From Mermis nigrescens (lineage: Eukaryota; Nematoda; Enoplea; Mermithida; Mermithidae): a stretch of DNA of 64,000 nt. The translations under genes and the position numbers were made by a program. The notes under the pieces are model-generated. The model was not told where the DNA came from. It worked only from the letters and a program-made list of their open reading frames with translations, and did no database searches. Positions 21,967 to 33,441 of the stretch are shown here, piece after piece. The stretch spans positions 2,108,001-2,172,000 of the forward strand of contig JAVLUZ010000271.1 of assembly GCA_036768485.1 (NCBI GenBank), given 5' to 3'. Position 1 is the stretch's first letter, and each line of letters opens with the position of its first letter.

Positions 21967-24900
21967 TTAATATTGGTCGCGGTACTTGGCCTTCGAGCCA
22001 TACGATTTTCCGCGACATTGTTGTTGTTGAAAATATTCCTGATCCGATTCCGGTTCGGCGACGCGTATTCGAACGCTCACGATATTCATATGGTGATTGC
22101 CTACGCCCATACAGATGTTGGCGTAAGCGGCAATGTGGATCGACGGGTCGATCGTCGTCCTCAAAATCGTCGTCGTCCTCGTAATCGTCTGCATAACGAC
22201 GCGGTATAGGTGGCGTCGGAGTAAATAATTGCTCCGGCGTAAAACCGTAAGATCACTGTCAAGAAGGTTCGCGTGGACGCTGTTGTTGTTGAGTAACAGG
22301 CCACGGTTTCGGCAAAAGTGGACCCGGTCGAGGTTGTGGCTGATAGCCCCTGGTGGCTGGTTGACTTTGTTCCAACGGTGATCGATACGACTGGTCCCAT
22401 TGTTGACGTTGACGGGATTGTGACCGGCCCCGATGAGTTCCGCCGTTTGACTGTGGCGGACGGCGATATTCATAAGGCTGCTGCTGTCGCGAGCGCGACA
22501 GATGACCAGCATCGGCCTGAGAATACGCCTCGGCACGCTCACGCGATTCCGTGAATTGCTGCTGTTGCCGCGGTTGGGTCTGCGGTCTTGTGTATTGCTG
22601 TACATGTGGTTTTACTTGTGTCTGCGGTTGTGCTTGTGACTGTGAATGGTGGTGCGTTTGCGCATAGCGCTGCCGGGATGACTGCGGGTCTTGTCGCCTT
22701 GATCCCCTTTGGCCTAAACGCGCTTTTAACTTAGCTGCAACTTCAGCTTGAACGAGTCTTCTTACTCGTTGTTTTTCCAAATTCTTCAACCGATGCAAAG
22801 TGTGCTCGGATTTAGTATCGATAAAAACGATTCAATTTTGCCTTATGTTCGTCTTCTGGCATGTGATGAACTTCTGAAGTCTCAGCAAGAGAACCGGCGG
22901 CGCGTAACTTCGTCGCACGCCGTGGCATTTCCATAGCCAAATTCTCACGATCACGCTGCTCGATCGTCATGCATGTTCGACGCATCGCAATTTGTGCTTC
23001 CAAAGAAAGATCGACTTTGGGCATATCAAGGCTCGCTGCGGATCCGCTTGGGTCCTGCGAGGATGCCTGTCGCCTTTCTTTACGAATTTTTTCTAATTCG
23101 TCTCGTATTCGATGTTTGAGGTAAAATACAGATTTTTGACAACCTCGAAAACGATCAAATTGAGCCGGAACTTCAAGTGCCGGGTCGGTACCTAACCGAA
23201 TTTGCCTAATCATGTTGTGTAAAACATGAGGACTTTTGATTCGTGCTGTTAAGTCCGGGAATTCCGGAAAAGCCTCACGTGGGGATGGCGTGTAAGATTC
23301 GCCAAGGAACGCTACGCGTAACATGCGACGCAACTGTTCCGTCATACGCCAACCTATTCCGGCATTGCCATAGGCGTATGCGAAATAGTGGAATTTTCTA
23401 TCTAGGAATTCCAAAAGCGCTGTAAGCGCGCTTGGCGTCTATTGAAGAAAAGACCGTCATGTGTCGATACTCCGACTCATATAAAAGACTGAAATTCTCG
23501 GAAAGTATCGAAAATATCGACCATCTGGCGTGTCAGTATTAGAATTGGCGCTAGGTGATCCGGCGCTGGTGACATTCTATGCGGATATAAATCCGGGCAA
23601 TTTCGATGTGTAACGCCGTCAATCACTTTGCTTGGTGCGTCAAGATGTGGGTGTACGACCAAATACTCAAGCAGAACCTCGTACAACATCATTCCGGTTG
23701 TGATAAAAAACCGAATGCGCACGAAGTATTGGTCAGGATAAAATAATCGGTTAAAGACGCTCATATCGCTTATGAACCTAGGTGCGGGCTCACAACTCGG
23801 CATCAGCCAAAGGCTGTGCGAGCGTAGACCACACTAATGGGCGCGAGGGCAAATCAGTCGAATTCGCTTACTGCAAATGGATTGCGTACACTCGATCGAA
23901 GTACACTTGAGCAGCTTTGACCAACTGATTGTACAAGCGCGATCCTGCGACCTCACCCAAATAGGAACGTAAGTCGTGCAAAACGACTGGCGCGATAGTG
24001 CACGGTGGTTCTGCGCGCCATATTTTCCATCATTGTGAAAAAATGCTGTGCGTAGCGCGAGCGATTTTGGATTCCAGCACTTTCATTCGTGGCCATTTGG
24101 TAGCGAATAGCTTGCACGTGCGCAGGTATTGCGACTTCCATATTTGATGGTTGGCTTTGCGTAGCCTGTAATTGCAAATTTGCCATGGTACTAGACACAC
24201 CCGTCATGGCCTTAGGAGCCGTGAAACGAGTATCCGGTGCCGTCGTACCTTGTGACACGGGTTGAGTCGTGACTTGCATGTATAATGCTACATGAGGTAC
24301 TTCGTGTGCGGCTAATGTACGTTGCGGTTGTGGCGGAAAACCGATAATATCAGTCATGATGACATCTGGGTCAGCTTGCTGCTCTGCCCCGACCGGCTGA
24401 AGAGTCGGCAAAGGTCCGAGTGCACTGATACCCAAGGGTGCTTGTTGAACCGCCGCAAGCGATTGCGAGACAATCGGTTGCGAAACGGTAACAATCCCTT
24501 TTTGAGCCATTACTCCGCGTGTTACGCGCGGTGGCGACACGTTAGCCTGTGTTTCCGCCTCGGTGTCAGATAACGCCATCACTAAACGTTTGGGAGATAA
24601 ATCATCGTCTTCAGTGGAGATCGATGGTTCTACACCCAACATAGGCGAATCGTAGGGAATATTGGTTTGCGAAGAAAACACAGAAGCTGGTGTACTCGTA
24701 CTGGTTGGTTTTGACTTAGGTTCCGTGTCAGGCGCATTTACCGGGCCCAAAACTGTGTCGGCAACGGTTTGCAAAGCCTGCACTTGTAAGTCAGGATTGT
24801 CAAACACGTTAGCGTGAGCCAACGCTTCCGTTACTGAGGCAATGGTGGTGGCTGCCGCTATAGCTACTTGTGGTTGCGGAGCCGGGCAATAAAAGTCCTC

Positions 24901-26124
24901 AGCTAAGATTAACTCTTCGCCATTAGAATCAACTTCAGCTTCAACAGCTGCGCTGGTCGACTGTCCTTTGTGGTGGCTTGCTAGTCGACAATGGTATGCG
25001 TACTTTGGCTTTCGGACCACTAGCCTTAATGTACAACTCATCACCTACGAAAGAAACCGACATGGGCTTTCTATCGTTAGTAATGCGATTATCCTGCGAG
25101 CACCCTTCTATCAGTATAAAAACATTGATAGTTATGAGGGCGTCCATCGCTAGAAAATGCTGCATGTCCCGAGTTAAGGGTAAGCTCCACGCCTGTCCGA
25201 AGTTACCAGGTGCGTTCGGATCAATATACATGTCAAAAAGAATTCCGCCAAGCGCTTTAACGAGTGCGATTGCGCTTTAATGCGTAAACGACGAGTAAAT
25301 GTTCTCGCCAATGGCTGAATGTCAATAAAATTTGCAATAAATGGGTCTTTCCAGTGCAGTTTATTGCGAATTTCTGCATCCGGAATTGCTACAATTTCCT
25401 CGAAGGTTGGCCCGTAAACATGGAAATACGCAAGTCGATCTTGCGTTGGATTGTAACAAACCATATAAACGTTAGGTAAGCGCGTTTCAAGCAACTGGTG
25501 AAGCCCGAACGGAGGTTGCGGAAACTTCGCTAGATCCCAACAGAACACATGGCCAGTCGCGCTCGCAACTTGGACGTAGCGTACGAATGGGCCATGGAGG
25601 TCCTGGTAAGTGGGACATAGTTGCTGAAAGCGCAGGTCCCAGGTCTTATAATGCCTGCCCTTTCTGTCATTCACAAATTCAGAGTCGTAGCCTAGAAATA
25701 AAGTGCCATTAGTCATATTCGATGGCTGAATTAACGCCAAAATGGCGCCAAATGACGTCTGGTCGTTGGAGACTATGACGGTGGGTAGAAGTCTATTCTT
25801 TGGTACGCGAGGGGTTACCAAAGGACTTCTACCAAGCCGATTCTCCCACCAGAGTTGTTGGTCGTTTATACGCTTTCTGTGATTTGCGATTTTATGTGTT
25901 GCTTTATGCTTTACCCATTTTGCGGTAAGTGATTCGAGACCGCCAACACGACGATTATCGTGTTGCGGCAGCGGGTCGGGTACGACCAAACCCCGCTCTA
26001 AAGCCATACTGGTCAACGCCGAACGAAACTCATCTAGGGACGCGGGAACACGCCCCTCAAATTTGCATCAACGACCAGCTGCTTCCAACAATGCCTCCTT
26101 GCTGGGGGTACCTTGTGCAGCCAT
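21967..26124 (-). pseudogene. Degenerate exonuclease ORF3 of element 2
   Basis: Starts with ATG at 26124, 33 bases after the pol stop, behind the same splice-acceptor-like sequence as in element 1. It hits an in-frame TGA at 26068-26070 where element 1 has Arg, then frameshifts near 25236 and 25010, further breaks around 23950, 23480-23420 and 22810, two stops near 22255, and a final frame change. The exonuclease motifs GYDSEF and TQDRL persist, but motif III reads HFLAMD, so the catalytic Tyr is Phe. Where element 1 stops at 3407, this copy has a Ser codon and reads on, showing the ancestral length. Confidence 0.88.
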
Positions 26125-26156
26125 GGGTCTGCAAAAGGAAAAACATTAGATAATGG

Positions 26157-29100
26157 TTAGGCATGTGCTGTTTTAGAACCATTTAATAAACGTACAGGCG
26201 CGCAGTCCTTAGCTTTTTGTTCCCTGCCCGGTAAATCCTCAAAACTTATGACAACTGCCGGGGCAAGAGGGCGATGTGGTAATTTTACCAACACAAAATC
26301 GCCAGGGACATACGTGTGTTTTTCCACAATTAAGTCAGAATAAGGTAATTTAGGTTCAGGCAAAAGTCTATTCCTGTGAACGTGATGAATAATGAGAGGG
26401 TTATAGACATATGCGATTTTTGCAGTTTCAGGCGTAGGTAAGTCAATAATCCAGTATGGACCAACACGCTTGGGTGATAGTTTACCGATTTCAGGTTGAA
26501 TGACTGAAGTATTATTGAGGTAGACTATATCCGAGAGATTAAAATTTGTGTGCATTACGGCTTTGTCATATTGCGATTTTTGCTGCTTACGCGCTTGAGA
26601 TAAATTTTGAGACGCGATTTCATGCAGATCCTGCAAAGTCAGCTTTAAATCAATGACGTATTTTTCCGCAACAGATGGTAAATTCGGATTTATCACGAAG
26701 TCATTTATGAGTAAAGTGTCAAGAGGAAATGCTGGTTCACGACCATAAAGCATTTCAAAAGGAGATATATTAGTTGATGATTGTGGAGTCGCGCGGTATG
26801 CAAATAATGCGAAGGGTAAAAATTGTTCCCAATCATACTGTGATCGCGCACTCAGCTTAGACAAACCATCAATCAATGTACAATTATAACGTTCCACCAA
26901 CCCATCACACTGGGGGTGATATGGGGTTGTAAATATTTTTTGAACGTTTAATAGTTTACAAACTTCCGAAATTAGGGTAGATGTAAAATTTGACCCCTGA
27001 TCTGTCAAAAATTTCTTGGGGACTCCATAACGTGGTATAATTTCTCTTAGTAATAGATTTGCAATAGTTGTTGCTTTTATATCAGAAACAGCAAAAGCTT
27101 CCACGTATTTTGTAAAATAATCCATAAAAACTACAATTTGGTCATTTCCGGAGGGAGATCGCGGCATATGCAAACAATCGCACGCAATGAGTTCAAAGGG
27201 CGCGGATACTTCGATTGGTTGCAACGGAACGGATGTGGAATTTAATGCGACCTTACGTTGTAAGCACACATCACAATTCCTACACCACGCGATTACATCA
27301 TTTTCCATACGCGGCCACCAATAACGCATTTGTATGGCGGGCAAGATTTTGCGCGATGAAAAATGAGCTCCGAAAATAGAGTCATGAAATTCCGTTAATA
27401 TGAAGCGACGCAAAGATTTGGGTATGACGATTTGATGAACGACAGTTGGTGAACGCTTAGGTTGAAAACGACAAAAAAGTACATCGTTTACGAGAAAAAA
27501 TTCGTCACGATATTTTTTCGTTGTTAAGTCATTCAATGCGATGCGAATTTTATGCAATTCGTCATCTGCACGTTGCTCAGCGAGTAAACGCGCAGGTGTT
27601 AGCATTTCAGCTTTTTCTGCATCGGTAAGTAACAAGCGTTCGCGAAATGTAGGTGGTTTAGAATTAATAGGATCGGTTTGCGCAGTAGGATTATTATTTT
27701 GTGCGTTTGGATGATTAATTGGCGCAGTAGGCGTATTATCGCACGATCGTTCAGGTGGAACCGATTCATCATCTGACTCAGAATCTTCGGATTCTAAATT
27801 TGCGATGTTAACGATATTTTTGCGCTCTACTTTATATTTGCGTTCTGCATGATCATATTTAGGATGACGTGAAAGAAGATCAGCTGCGCAGTTATATGCA
27901 CCAGGAACGTAAACGATATCATATTCGTATTCCTGTAATTTGAGACCCCAACGGCGTAATCGACTCGATGGGTCTTTAACATTTACTAGCCAGGTTAACG
28001 CTTGATGATCAGTTTCGACAATGAATTTTTTACCGTAAAGATAATGTCGATAATGCTTGATGGCCCACACTACCGCTAGCGCTTCTTTTTCTGAAGTAGC
28101 ATAATTACATTCAGCAGAATTTAGCACGCGACTAGCGTAGCTAAGAATAAAACGACTTTTGGATGGTAAATGCTTTTGCGTCAAAATAGCACCTAACGCA
28201 TAGTTACTTGCGTCAGTTGTTAAAATAAATTGGTGCTCATGATCGAATTTTGGTAATTGCAAAATAGGTGGAGATGTAAATGCTTTCTTCAGAAGCTCAA
28301 AAGCGGTTTGGTGCTCAGCCTTCCAGCAAAATTCGACATCTTTACGTAGAAGATGGAATAGCGGTTTAGCGATTTTAGCGAGATCTTTAACGAATTTCTT
28401 AAACCATTGGACTAAGCCAAGAAATTTCTGCACGGATTTAACGGTTTTTGGTACGGGAAACGAGATTAAATCTGCGACTTTAGACATATCGGGAGCGATG
28501 CCCATTGCACTGATGCTGTGGCCAAGAAATTTTACCTCTGCATGCGCGAGATGGCATTTATCAGGCTTGACACGTAAGTTTGCCTTTTTAAGAGCAATGA
28601 AGACATTTTCGAGATCTTTTAAATGTTCTTCGAAAGTACGTGAAAAAATAATTATGTCATCGATGTAAACGAGACAAGATTTCCAATTTAGACCTGCGAG
28701 CACAAGCTCCATTAGTCTTTGAAAATCTGCGGGCGCATTCTTTAAACCAAAAGGTAAAACTTCAAATTCGTAATGACCAACAGGACATATAAATGCTGTT
28801 TTTTCGCGAGATTTATTATCGAGTGGAATTTGCCAATATCCAGATTTCAAATCTAGTGTGCTAAAATATGCAGCACTGCCTAAAGTATCAAAATAATCGT
28901 CTAATTGTGGAAGAGGGTAAACTTGCGTTTTAGTGACGTCATTTAACCGTCGATAATCGACGACTGGCCTAAGGGAACCGTCCTTTTTCCCAATGAGAAA
29001 TAATGGACTTGCCCATGGGCTAGTTGTAGGTCGAATAATTTTATCCGCAAGCATTTCATTTATAATTTTCTGCATAGATTCTCTTCTAGAATGCTCAACA

Positions 29101-30800
29101 CGGTAAGTTTTTCCAACAACGGGTGGATTATCCCCTGTGTCAATATGATGTTTCATCAAGGGGGTACGACCGAGAGGTTCATTTTTTAATGCAAAAATTG
29201 AGTCGTATTTTAAGCAAAGTTCACGAATTTGTTGCTGCTGTCTAGAATTAACGGCGGAGCCGTTTAAAGCTTTATTTATTGATGCAAAAAGTTCTGGTGT
29301 CCTATCATCAAAGGATGAAACATGTGACACGACTTCGGCATCAGTGGTTAAAGAACCTATTATTTCACCAGAGTCAATGCGAATTGGTGCTTTAGAGATG
29401 TTACAGACGCGAACAGGTATTAGAGGTTGTGAAGCATCGACTATAGACGGAGCAACAAAAAGTGAAGTTTTTTCCATAAAATCGGGATTTGGTTCGAATA
29501 ATGCGAAATCAAAATTGCAAGAACCGTGACTTATATAGCCAGGTGTAATTAATTCATGCCTAGGTTGTATAATAACAGGCTCAGGTAACGAAACATGCAC
29601 ACACACAACACCAGAGGTAGTTGCGTTGGGTTTCGCGCGAAATTGCAATTTTTCGTGAGATGAAAGTAAATTAATCTTTATGCCGTTTATAAAAGCACAA
29701 CGCTCAATAGGATTAACCCACATGAGTGCGGATTCGCAAAAATCATATCCTAAAAGCATGTCTTCCGGCAAGTGATCAATTATAGCTACTGAGGTAGAAA
29801 TAGATTGTTCCGCGATTGTTAAAGTCATATTTACTTTATAGCGAACGACTGCGGTGATTTCGCCTACACCATGTACGACTTGTGAAACTTGCTTAGGTGG
29901 TAAATTAAAACCAAGACGTAAGAATGCTGATGTGGTCATCATGGTGACCTGTGAACCCGTGTCTATCAGAGCAGGCACGTCAACGCCATGAACTTTAACG
30001 AGAATAGTGGGTAAATTTGTCCCAGCATGACTTACGATAGGAATATTAGGATCGAAAATCTTAGATGGAGGTAGATTAATTTTTTCGTAAGTTGCAAGAC
30101 GACGTTGTAGACGTTTGTACTCTTCAAGAAATTCTTGCGACGCGAAGAAATTAGGACGCGCGCTAGATTCTTGCTCGTTCGCAGTAACCGTGTTCACATC
30201 ACGAGGAGATGTAAGGGTTGGCTGCGGTGGGGGTATATTCAAGGCGGGTTGGTTGTCTGCAGTGTATGTGACATACGGGCGATTGAAATTATTATCGCTG
30301 CGATAACTAGAGTTATAGTATGTGCCACGCTGTTCATTAGGAAATTGCACAAAAGGTGTATTTTGGCGCGATTGGTTATTATAACGATTATCGTAACGCG
30401 AATTTTGATAATTAGCACGCGAATTTTGGTAATGATCATTACGATTTTGCCGAAAATTCGATCGTGATTGCTTTGATTCAAAGCGATTATCATTATTCGC
30501 ATAGTTAGATGAACGATGTTGACTAGAGTTACGATATCGTGATTGAGATCGATGCCTATTCTGCGAATTCGAACGCGATGGCGAACGATTTCGTCGCGAA
30601 AAAGAACGCGATTGGCTGCGATTGCGCGCCATAGAATTAGTATTCCGATCAGCTTGATTATTAAAATTAGCATTATTAGACGTTTCTTGCCTTTGACGCG
30701 TGAAACATTCCTCATAAATGTGACCTATGCGCTTGCAAAAGGTACAATATTTGCGAGAAGAATTTTCTGGTTTCTCAGCACGCGATGAGCGATGAAACGT
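26157..30800 (-). CDS. Element 2 Pol: protease, RT, RNase H, integrase
   Basis: An uninterrupted frame; the first Met after the gag TGA is at 30632, giving 1,491 codons, but the frame is open from 30800. The CCHC zinc knuckle (30702-30751) lies in the first 56 codons. Numbered from that Met: an RS-rich linker; aspartic protease DTG at 224-226 with LLGYDF near 294; RT with D594 and YIDD at 656-659; RNase H with TDAS at ~806; an integrase zinc-binding domain near 1083-1123; catalytic D1152, D1211, E1247; and a GPY-type motif near the C-terminus. All catalytic residues expected for Ty3/gypsy are present. It ends TAA at 26157-26159. The enzymes copy the element RNA into DNA and insert it. Confidence 0.94.
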   Translation of the reverse strand, partial: TFHRSSRAEKPENSSRKYCTFCKRIGHIYEECFTRQRQETSNNANFNNQADRNTNSMARNRSQSRSFSRRNRSPSRSNSQNRHRSQSRYRNSSQHRSSNYANNDNRFESKQSRSNFRQNRNDHYQNSRANYQNSRYDNRYNNQSRQNTPFVQFPNEQRGTYYNSSYRSDNNFNRPYVTYTADNQPALNIPPPQPTLTSPRDVNTVTANEQESSARPNFFASQEFLEEYKRLQRRLATYEKINLPPSKIFDPNIPIVSHAGTNLPTILVKVHGVDVPALIDTGSQVTMMTTSAFLRLGFNLPPKQVSQVVHGVGEITAVVRYKVNMTLTIAEQSISTSVAIIDHLPEDMLLGYDFCESALMWVNPIERCAFINGIKINLLSSHEKLQFRAKPNATTSGVVCVHVSLPEPVIIQPRHELITPGYISHGSCNFDFALFEPNPDFMEKTSLFVAPSIVDASQPLIPVRVCNISKAPIRIDSGEIIGSLTTDAEVVSHVSSFDDRTPELFASINKALNGSAVNSRQQQQIRELCLKYDSIFALKNEPLGRTPLMKHHIDTGDNPPVVGKTYRVEHSRRESMQKIINEMLADKIIRPTTSPWASPLFLIGKKDGSLRPVVDYRRLNDVTKTQVYPLPQLDDYFDTLGSAAYFSTLDLKSGYWQIPLDNKSREKTAFICPVGHYEFEVLPFGLKNAPADFQRLMELVLAGLNWKSCLVYIDDIIIFSRTFEEHLKDLENVFIALKKANLRVKPDKCHLAHAEVKFLGHSISAMGIAPDMSKVADLISFPVPKTVKSVQKFLGLVQWFKKFVKDLAKIAKPLFHLLRKDVEFCWKAEHQTAFELLKKAFTSPPILQLPKFDHEHQFILTTDASNYALGAILTQKHLPSKSRFILSYASRVLNSAECNYATSEKEALAVVWAIKHYRHYLYGKKFIVETDHQALTWLVNVKDPSSRLRRWGLKLQEYEYDIVYVPGAYNCAADLLSRHPKYDHAERKYKVERKNIVNIANLESEDSESDDESVPPERSCDNTPTAPINHPNAQNNNPTAQTDPINSKPPTFRERLLLTDAEKAEMLTPARLLAEQRADDELHKIRIALNDLTTKKYRDEFFLVNDVLFCRFQPKRSPTVVHQIVIPKSLRRFILTEFHDSIFGAHFSSRKILPAIQMRYWWPRMENDVIAWCRNCDVCLQRKVALNSTSVPLQPIEVSAPFELIACDCLHMPRSPSGNDQIVVFMDYFTKYVEAFAVSDIKATTIANLLLREIIPRYGVPKKFLTDQGSNFTSTLISEVCKLLNVQKIFTTPYHPQCDGLVERYNCTLIDGLSKLSARSQYDWEQFLPFALFAYRATPQSSTNISPFEMLYGREPAFPLDTLLINDFVINPNLPSVAEKYVIDLKLTLQDLHEIASQNLSQARKQQKSQYDKAVMHTNFNLSDIVYLNNTSVIQPEIGKLSPKRVGPYWIIDLPTPETAKIAYVYNPLIIHHVHRNRLLPEPKLPYSDLIVEKHTYVPGDFVLVKLPHRPLAPAVVISFEDLPGREQKAKDCAPVRLLNGSKTAHA

Positions 30801-32852
30801 TCAATGACGTGAACGATTTGGATCATTTTGGTTAGATGCGCGAGGAGTATCTTTAGGTACTACGCTGCCTACTGGAGCAGCTGTTACCGATACGTAAGGC
30901 GTTACTGCCTTTTTATCCTCAAATTCTTTATTAGCAAATTCAGCGCTAAGCGCATTGTCCAAAAATTCAGCTAATGATGCTCTAGGTTTTTTATGATATG
31001 CCTCTTTCGAAATGTGTGGTAATAAACCTTGTTTTAGTTGATGTCGCATTAAATTATTAAAATGTGGCGAGTCAACTTCAAGATAGGGATCCGACTTAAT
31101 TAACTCTTCGCGAAGCGAGAGATAATAAGCTTTAACCGATTCGTTAGGCTGCTGTTTGTGTGACAAAAAACGATTAAAGAGCGCACCGGTGTCCATAGGA
31201 CAAAATTCGGTTATTAGCGCATGCTTCATTTTCGAATAAGATTGTTGTATATCAGCAGGTAACGAATGGTATAGACGCAAAACATAAGGGTCAAGAAATC
31301 CAGTAGCGAATTTTAAACGATCAGCCTTGTCAATATCATAGGTATTGGCAAGCGATTCAAATTCTGCAAAATAAGCCTTTATATCCGATTTATCGCCGTC
31401 AAAAAATTTTTTATTTGCAATTGCAAATTGCATCTGCTGCAAAAATGGTCCGCGATTCAAGGAATCAGCGAGACGTGAATCACCACGCGAGCTTTCAGAT
31501 GAAGAACCTGAACTATGCCTATGACGTCGTCTGCGCGATCGAGATTTGCGACGCGAGCGACGACTGCGCGGGCGATCATAACTATTAGATGAGCTGTCGT
31601 CAGAAAATTTGACATGTTTTTTCCTACTAGACGATTCAGATTGAGGAGCAGCTTCATTTTGCAAATTTGCAGATTCGTTATTAATACCAGATAAATTTAT
31701 CTCAACCGGTTGCATTTCGATATTAGAAGAATGCAAGATAGGATTATTAGGTGGTATTTCCACATTTATAGGATTAGGTACATAATTATTGGGTAAGATT
31801 TCTCCTTGAGGTGGAAAATACTGCAGCGGTGGTGGATTTAGTTGCTGCTGCGAATTCGCAATAGAAGGATTAGGTACGAAGGAAGGCGCATTACGATTTA
31901 ATGGCAGCGAAGGCCGAGATCGCGACGTCTGCGAAATCGATACCGACGGCTGCGAAATCGTAGGTATATTCTCCGAAAAACCCGAGTTTTGCACTGATTG
32001 CAAACCCGTGTTTACAGGATTCTGTGACAAATTACATATTTCCGGCGCGCGGTTCGTACAACTTTGAGAGATATTTTCTGGAACAGTTTCCGAAGGTGAG
32101 CGTGAATTCGATGCTCTGTTGCTAGTAGACAACAGTGAAGATGCCCTATGCGTACTTTGCGCACGATTCGCACTTTGCGCATTGAATTCAGAAAAATTTG
32201 CGCTATCGATTGAGTGGTTAACGCGCTCAGATACATTAGTTTCTATGCGATTCAGAACTGGTTGGGGTTTAAGCATAGTGCTTAGCTCCAAACGCAGTTT
32301 ACGCATTTCATCCGCATTTTCCTTTTTATCTTGATCAACGCGCGTAGAAAGATCCGAAAATTGCAAATGAATAGCTTGTAGCGCTTTCAAAATAAGATCA
32401 TTAGTCACATTAGCATTAGCACGCTCTCTGTCGGCATTCATGCAGCGACTATGATTACTTTCTACGTCAGAATCGTGATTTTCGCGTTCCGAACTGGTTT
32501 CAGGGTTATTTGCCGTGTTAATGGTAGTCGTATTATCGATCATTGTGTGACTTGATGAATTGTCAATATTAGGATCCGACCTAGTTAGCGAAGATTGATT
32601 AATGCGAGATCGCATGGTACTCAATGATAATTCGTCTTCGGACTGTGTATTACTCGCGGCATGTAGTGACGCGGGTAATTTATCATTATTCGCCTTAGTC
32701 GTTACGTCTCTCGTAATTGTGTCATTACTCGCAGAATTACACGCGCTATTAGAGTCAACAGGCGCGGTAGGTAATTGGCGAGCTGAAGCAGGTGGCGTAG
32801 AAGGTTTTTTCAATTTAGCGGGCGGTGTCCGCAAAACCTTTTTTCCTGCCAT
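30801..32852 (-). CDS. Element 2 Gag
   Basis: 683 codons from ATG 32852 to TGA 30801-30803. Order: basic N-terminus (MAGKK), a Ser/Asn-rich linker, a coiled coil (~150-195), a Pro/Asn-rich linker, an RS/RR-rich tract (~425-460) and a helical capsid-type domain (~475-640) like other retrotransposon Gags. The nucleocapsid zinc knuckle is absent from this product because it lies just after the stop. The stop is in the same frame as pol, and element 1 has AGA at this codon. So either gag-pol was one ~2,230-codon frame now carrying a nonsense mutation, or the TGA is read through. Confidence 0.92.
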   Translation of the reverse strand: MAGKKVLRTPPAKLKKPSTPPASARQLPTAPVDSNSACNSASNDTITRDVTTKANNDKLPASLHAASNTQSEDELSLSTMRSRINQSSLTRSDPNIDNSSSHTMIDNTTTINTANNPETSSERENHDSDVESNHSRCMNADRERANANVTNDLILKALQAIHLQFSDLSTRVDQDKKENADEMRKLRLELSTMLKPQPVLNRIETNVSERVNHSIDSANFSEFNAQSANRAQSTHRASSLLSTSNRASNSRSPSETVPENISQSCTNRAPEICNLSQNPVNTGLQSVQNSGFSENIPTISQPSVSISQTSRSRPSLPLNRNAPSFVPNPSIANSQQQLNPPPLQYFPPQGEILPNNYVPNPINVEIPPNNPILHSSNIEMQPVEINLSGINNESANLQNEAAPQSESSSRKKHVKFSDDSSSNSYDRPRSRRSRRKSRSRRRRHRHSSGSSSESSRGDSRLADSLNRGPFLQQMQFAIANKKFFDGDKSDIKAYFAEFESLANTYDIDKADRLKFATGFLDPYVLRLYHSLPADIQQSYSKMKHALITEFCPMDTGALFNRFLSHKQQPNESVKAYYLSLREELIKSDPYLEVDSPHFNNLMRHQLKQGLLPHISKEAYHKKPRASLAEFLDNALSAEFANKEFEDKKAVTPYVSVTAAPVGSVVPKDTPRASNQNDPNRSRH

Positions 32853-33441
32853 TTTTAGGTGTCAAAAATGTCGAAAAATGTGCCTTTGGGTAAAATAAAT
32901 TTCAGTACGTCGAAATTTTTCCCAAAATAAATGTTTCGAATTAGACCTTTGTCGATCCGAAAAACAGGTTTTTCCACGTAAATAGTACTTCCTTACGTGA
33001 AGTAAGATATACCTGACGTGAAATGATCGAAAGCAGATAGAACTAAGCCTAAAGCGCAAGAACGTGTACGTGGTTAGAAAAACAGTTAGGTAAGAACCTA
33101 AATGACGGAATTTCGTCGTCAGTTGAGAAAAATGATAAATCGTCGCCTGAGGGCTGACGTTTATAGAAAAATGAATATACGAGCGTGAGAGCTGCCTTCG
33201 TCGGTAGAGATCCGACGGAAATAGAAAAATAACGATGGCTTTACCACGATACACAAAATCTTTACCACGGACGCTTACTTAAATTGCGCACTGCCACAAT
33301 CGCGGTCGATACAACAACAAAGGTGAACGAAACGTTACACATTTTTAGATGGCCAAAATGATAATTTTTGGATCGAAAAATAATTTTACGATGATTGATC
33401 AGCTCGGCTGTAGCTAGCAGCCTAAAGGAGGGAACGTCCAA
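32853..33441 (-). other. 5' leader of element 2
   Basis: Non-coding stretch between the 5' LTR and gag. Just past the LTR is T then TGGACGTTCCCTCC, the probable primer-binding site. Two GTGGTAAAG motifs (near 33235-33270) match those in element 1 and could be donors for a spliced ORF3 mRNA. Confidence 0.5.
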
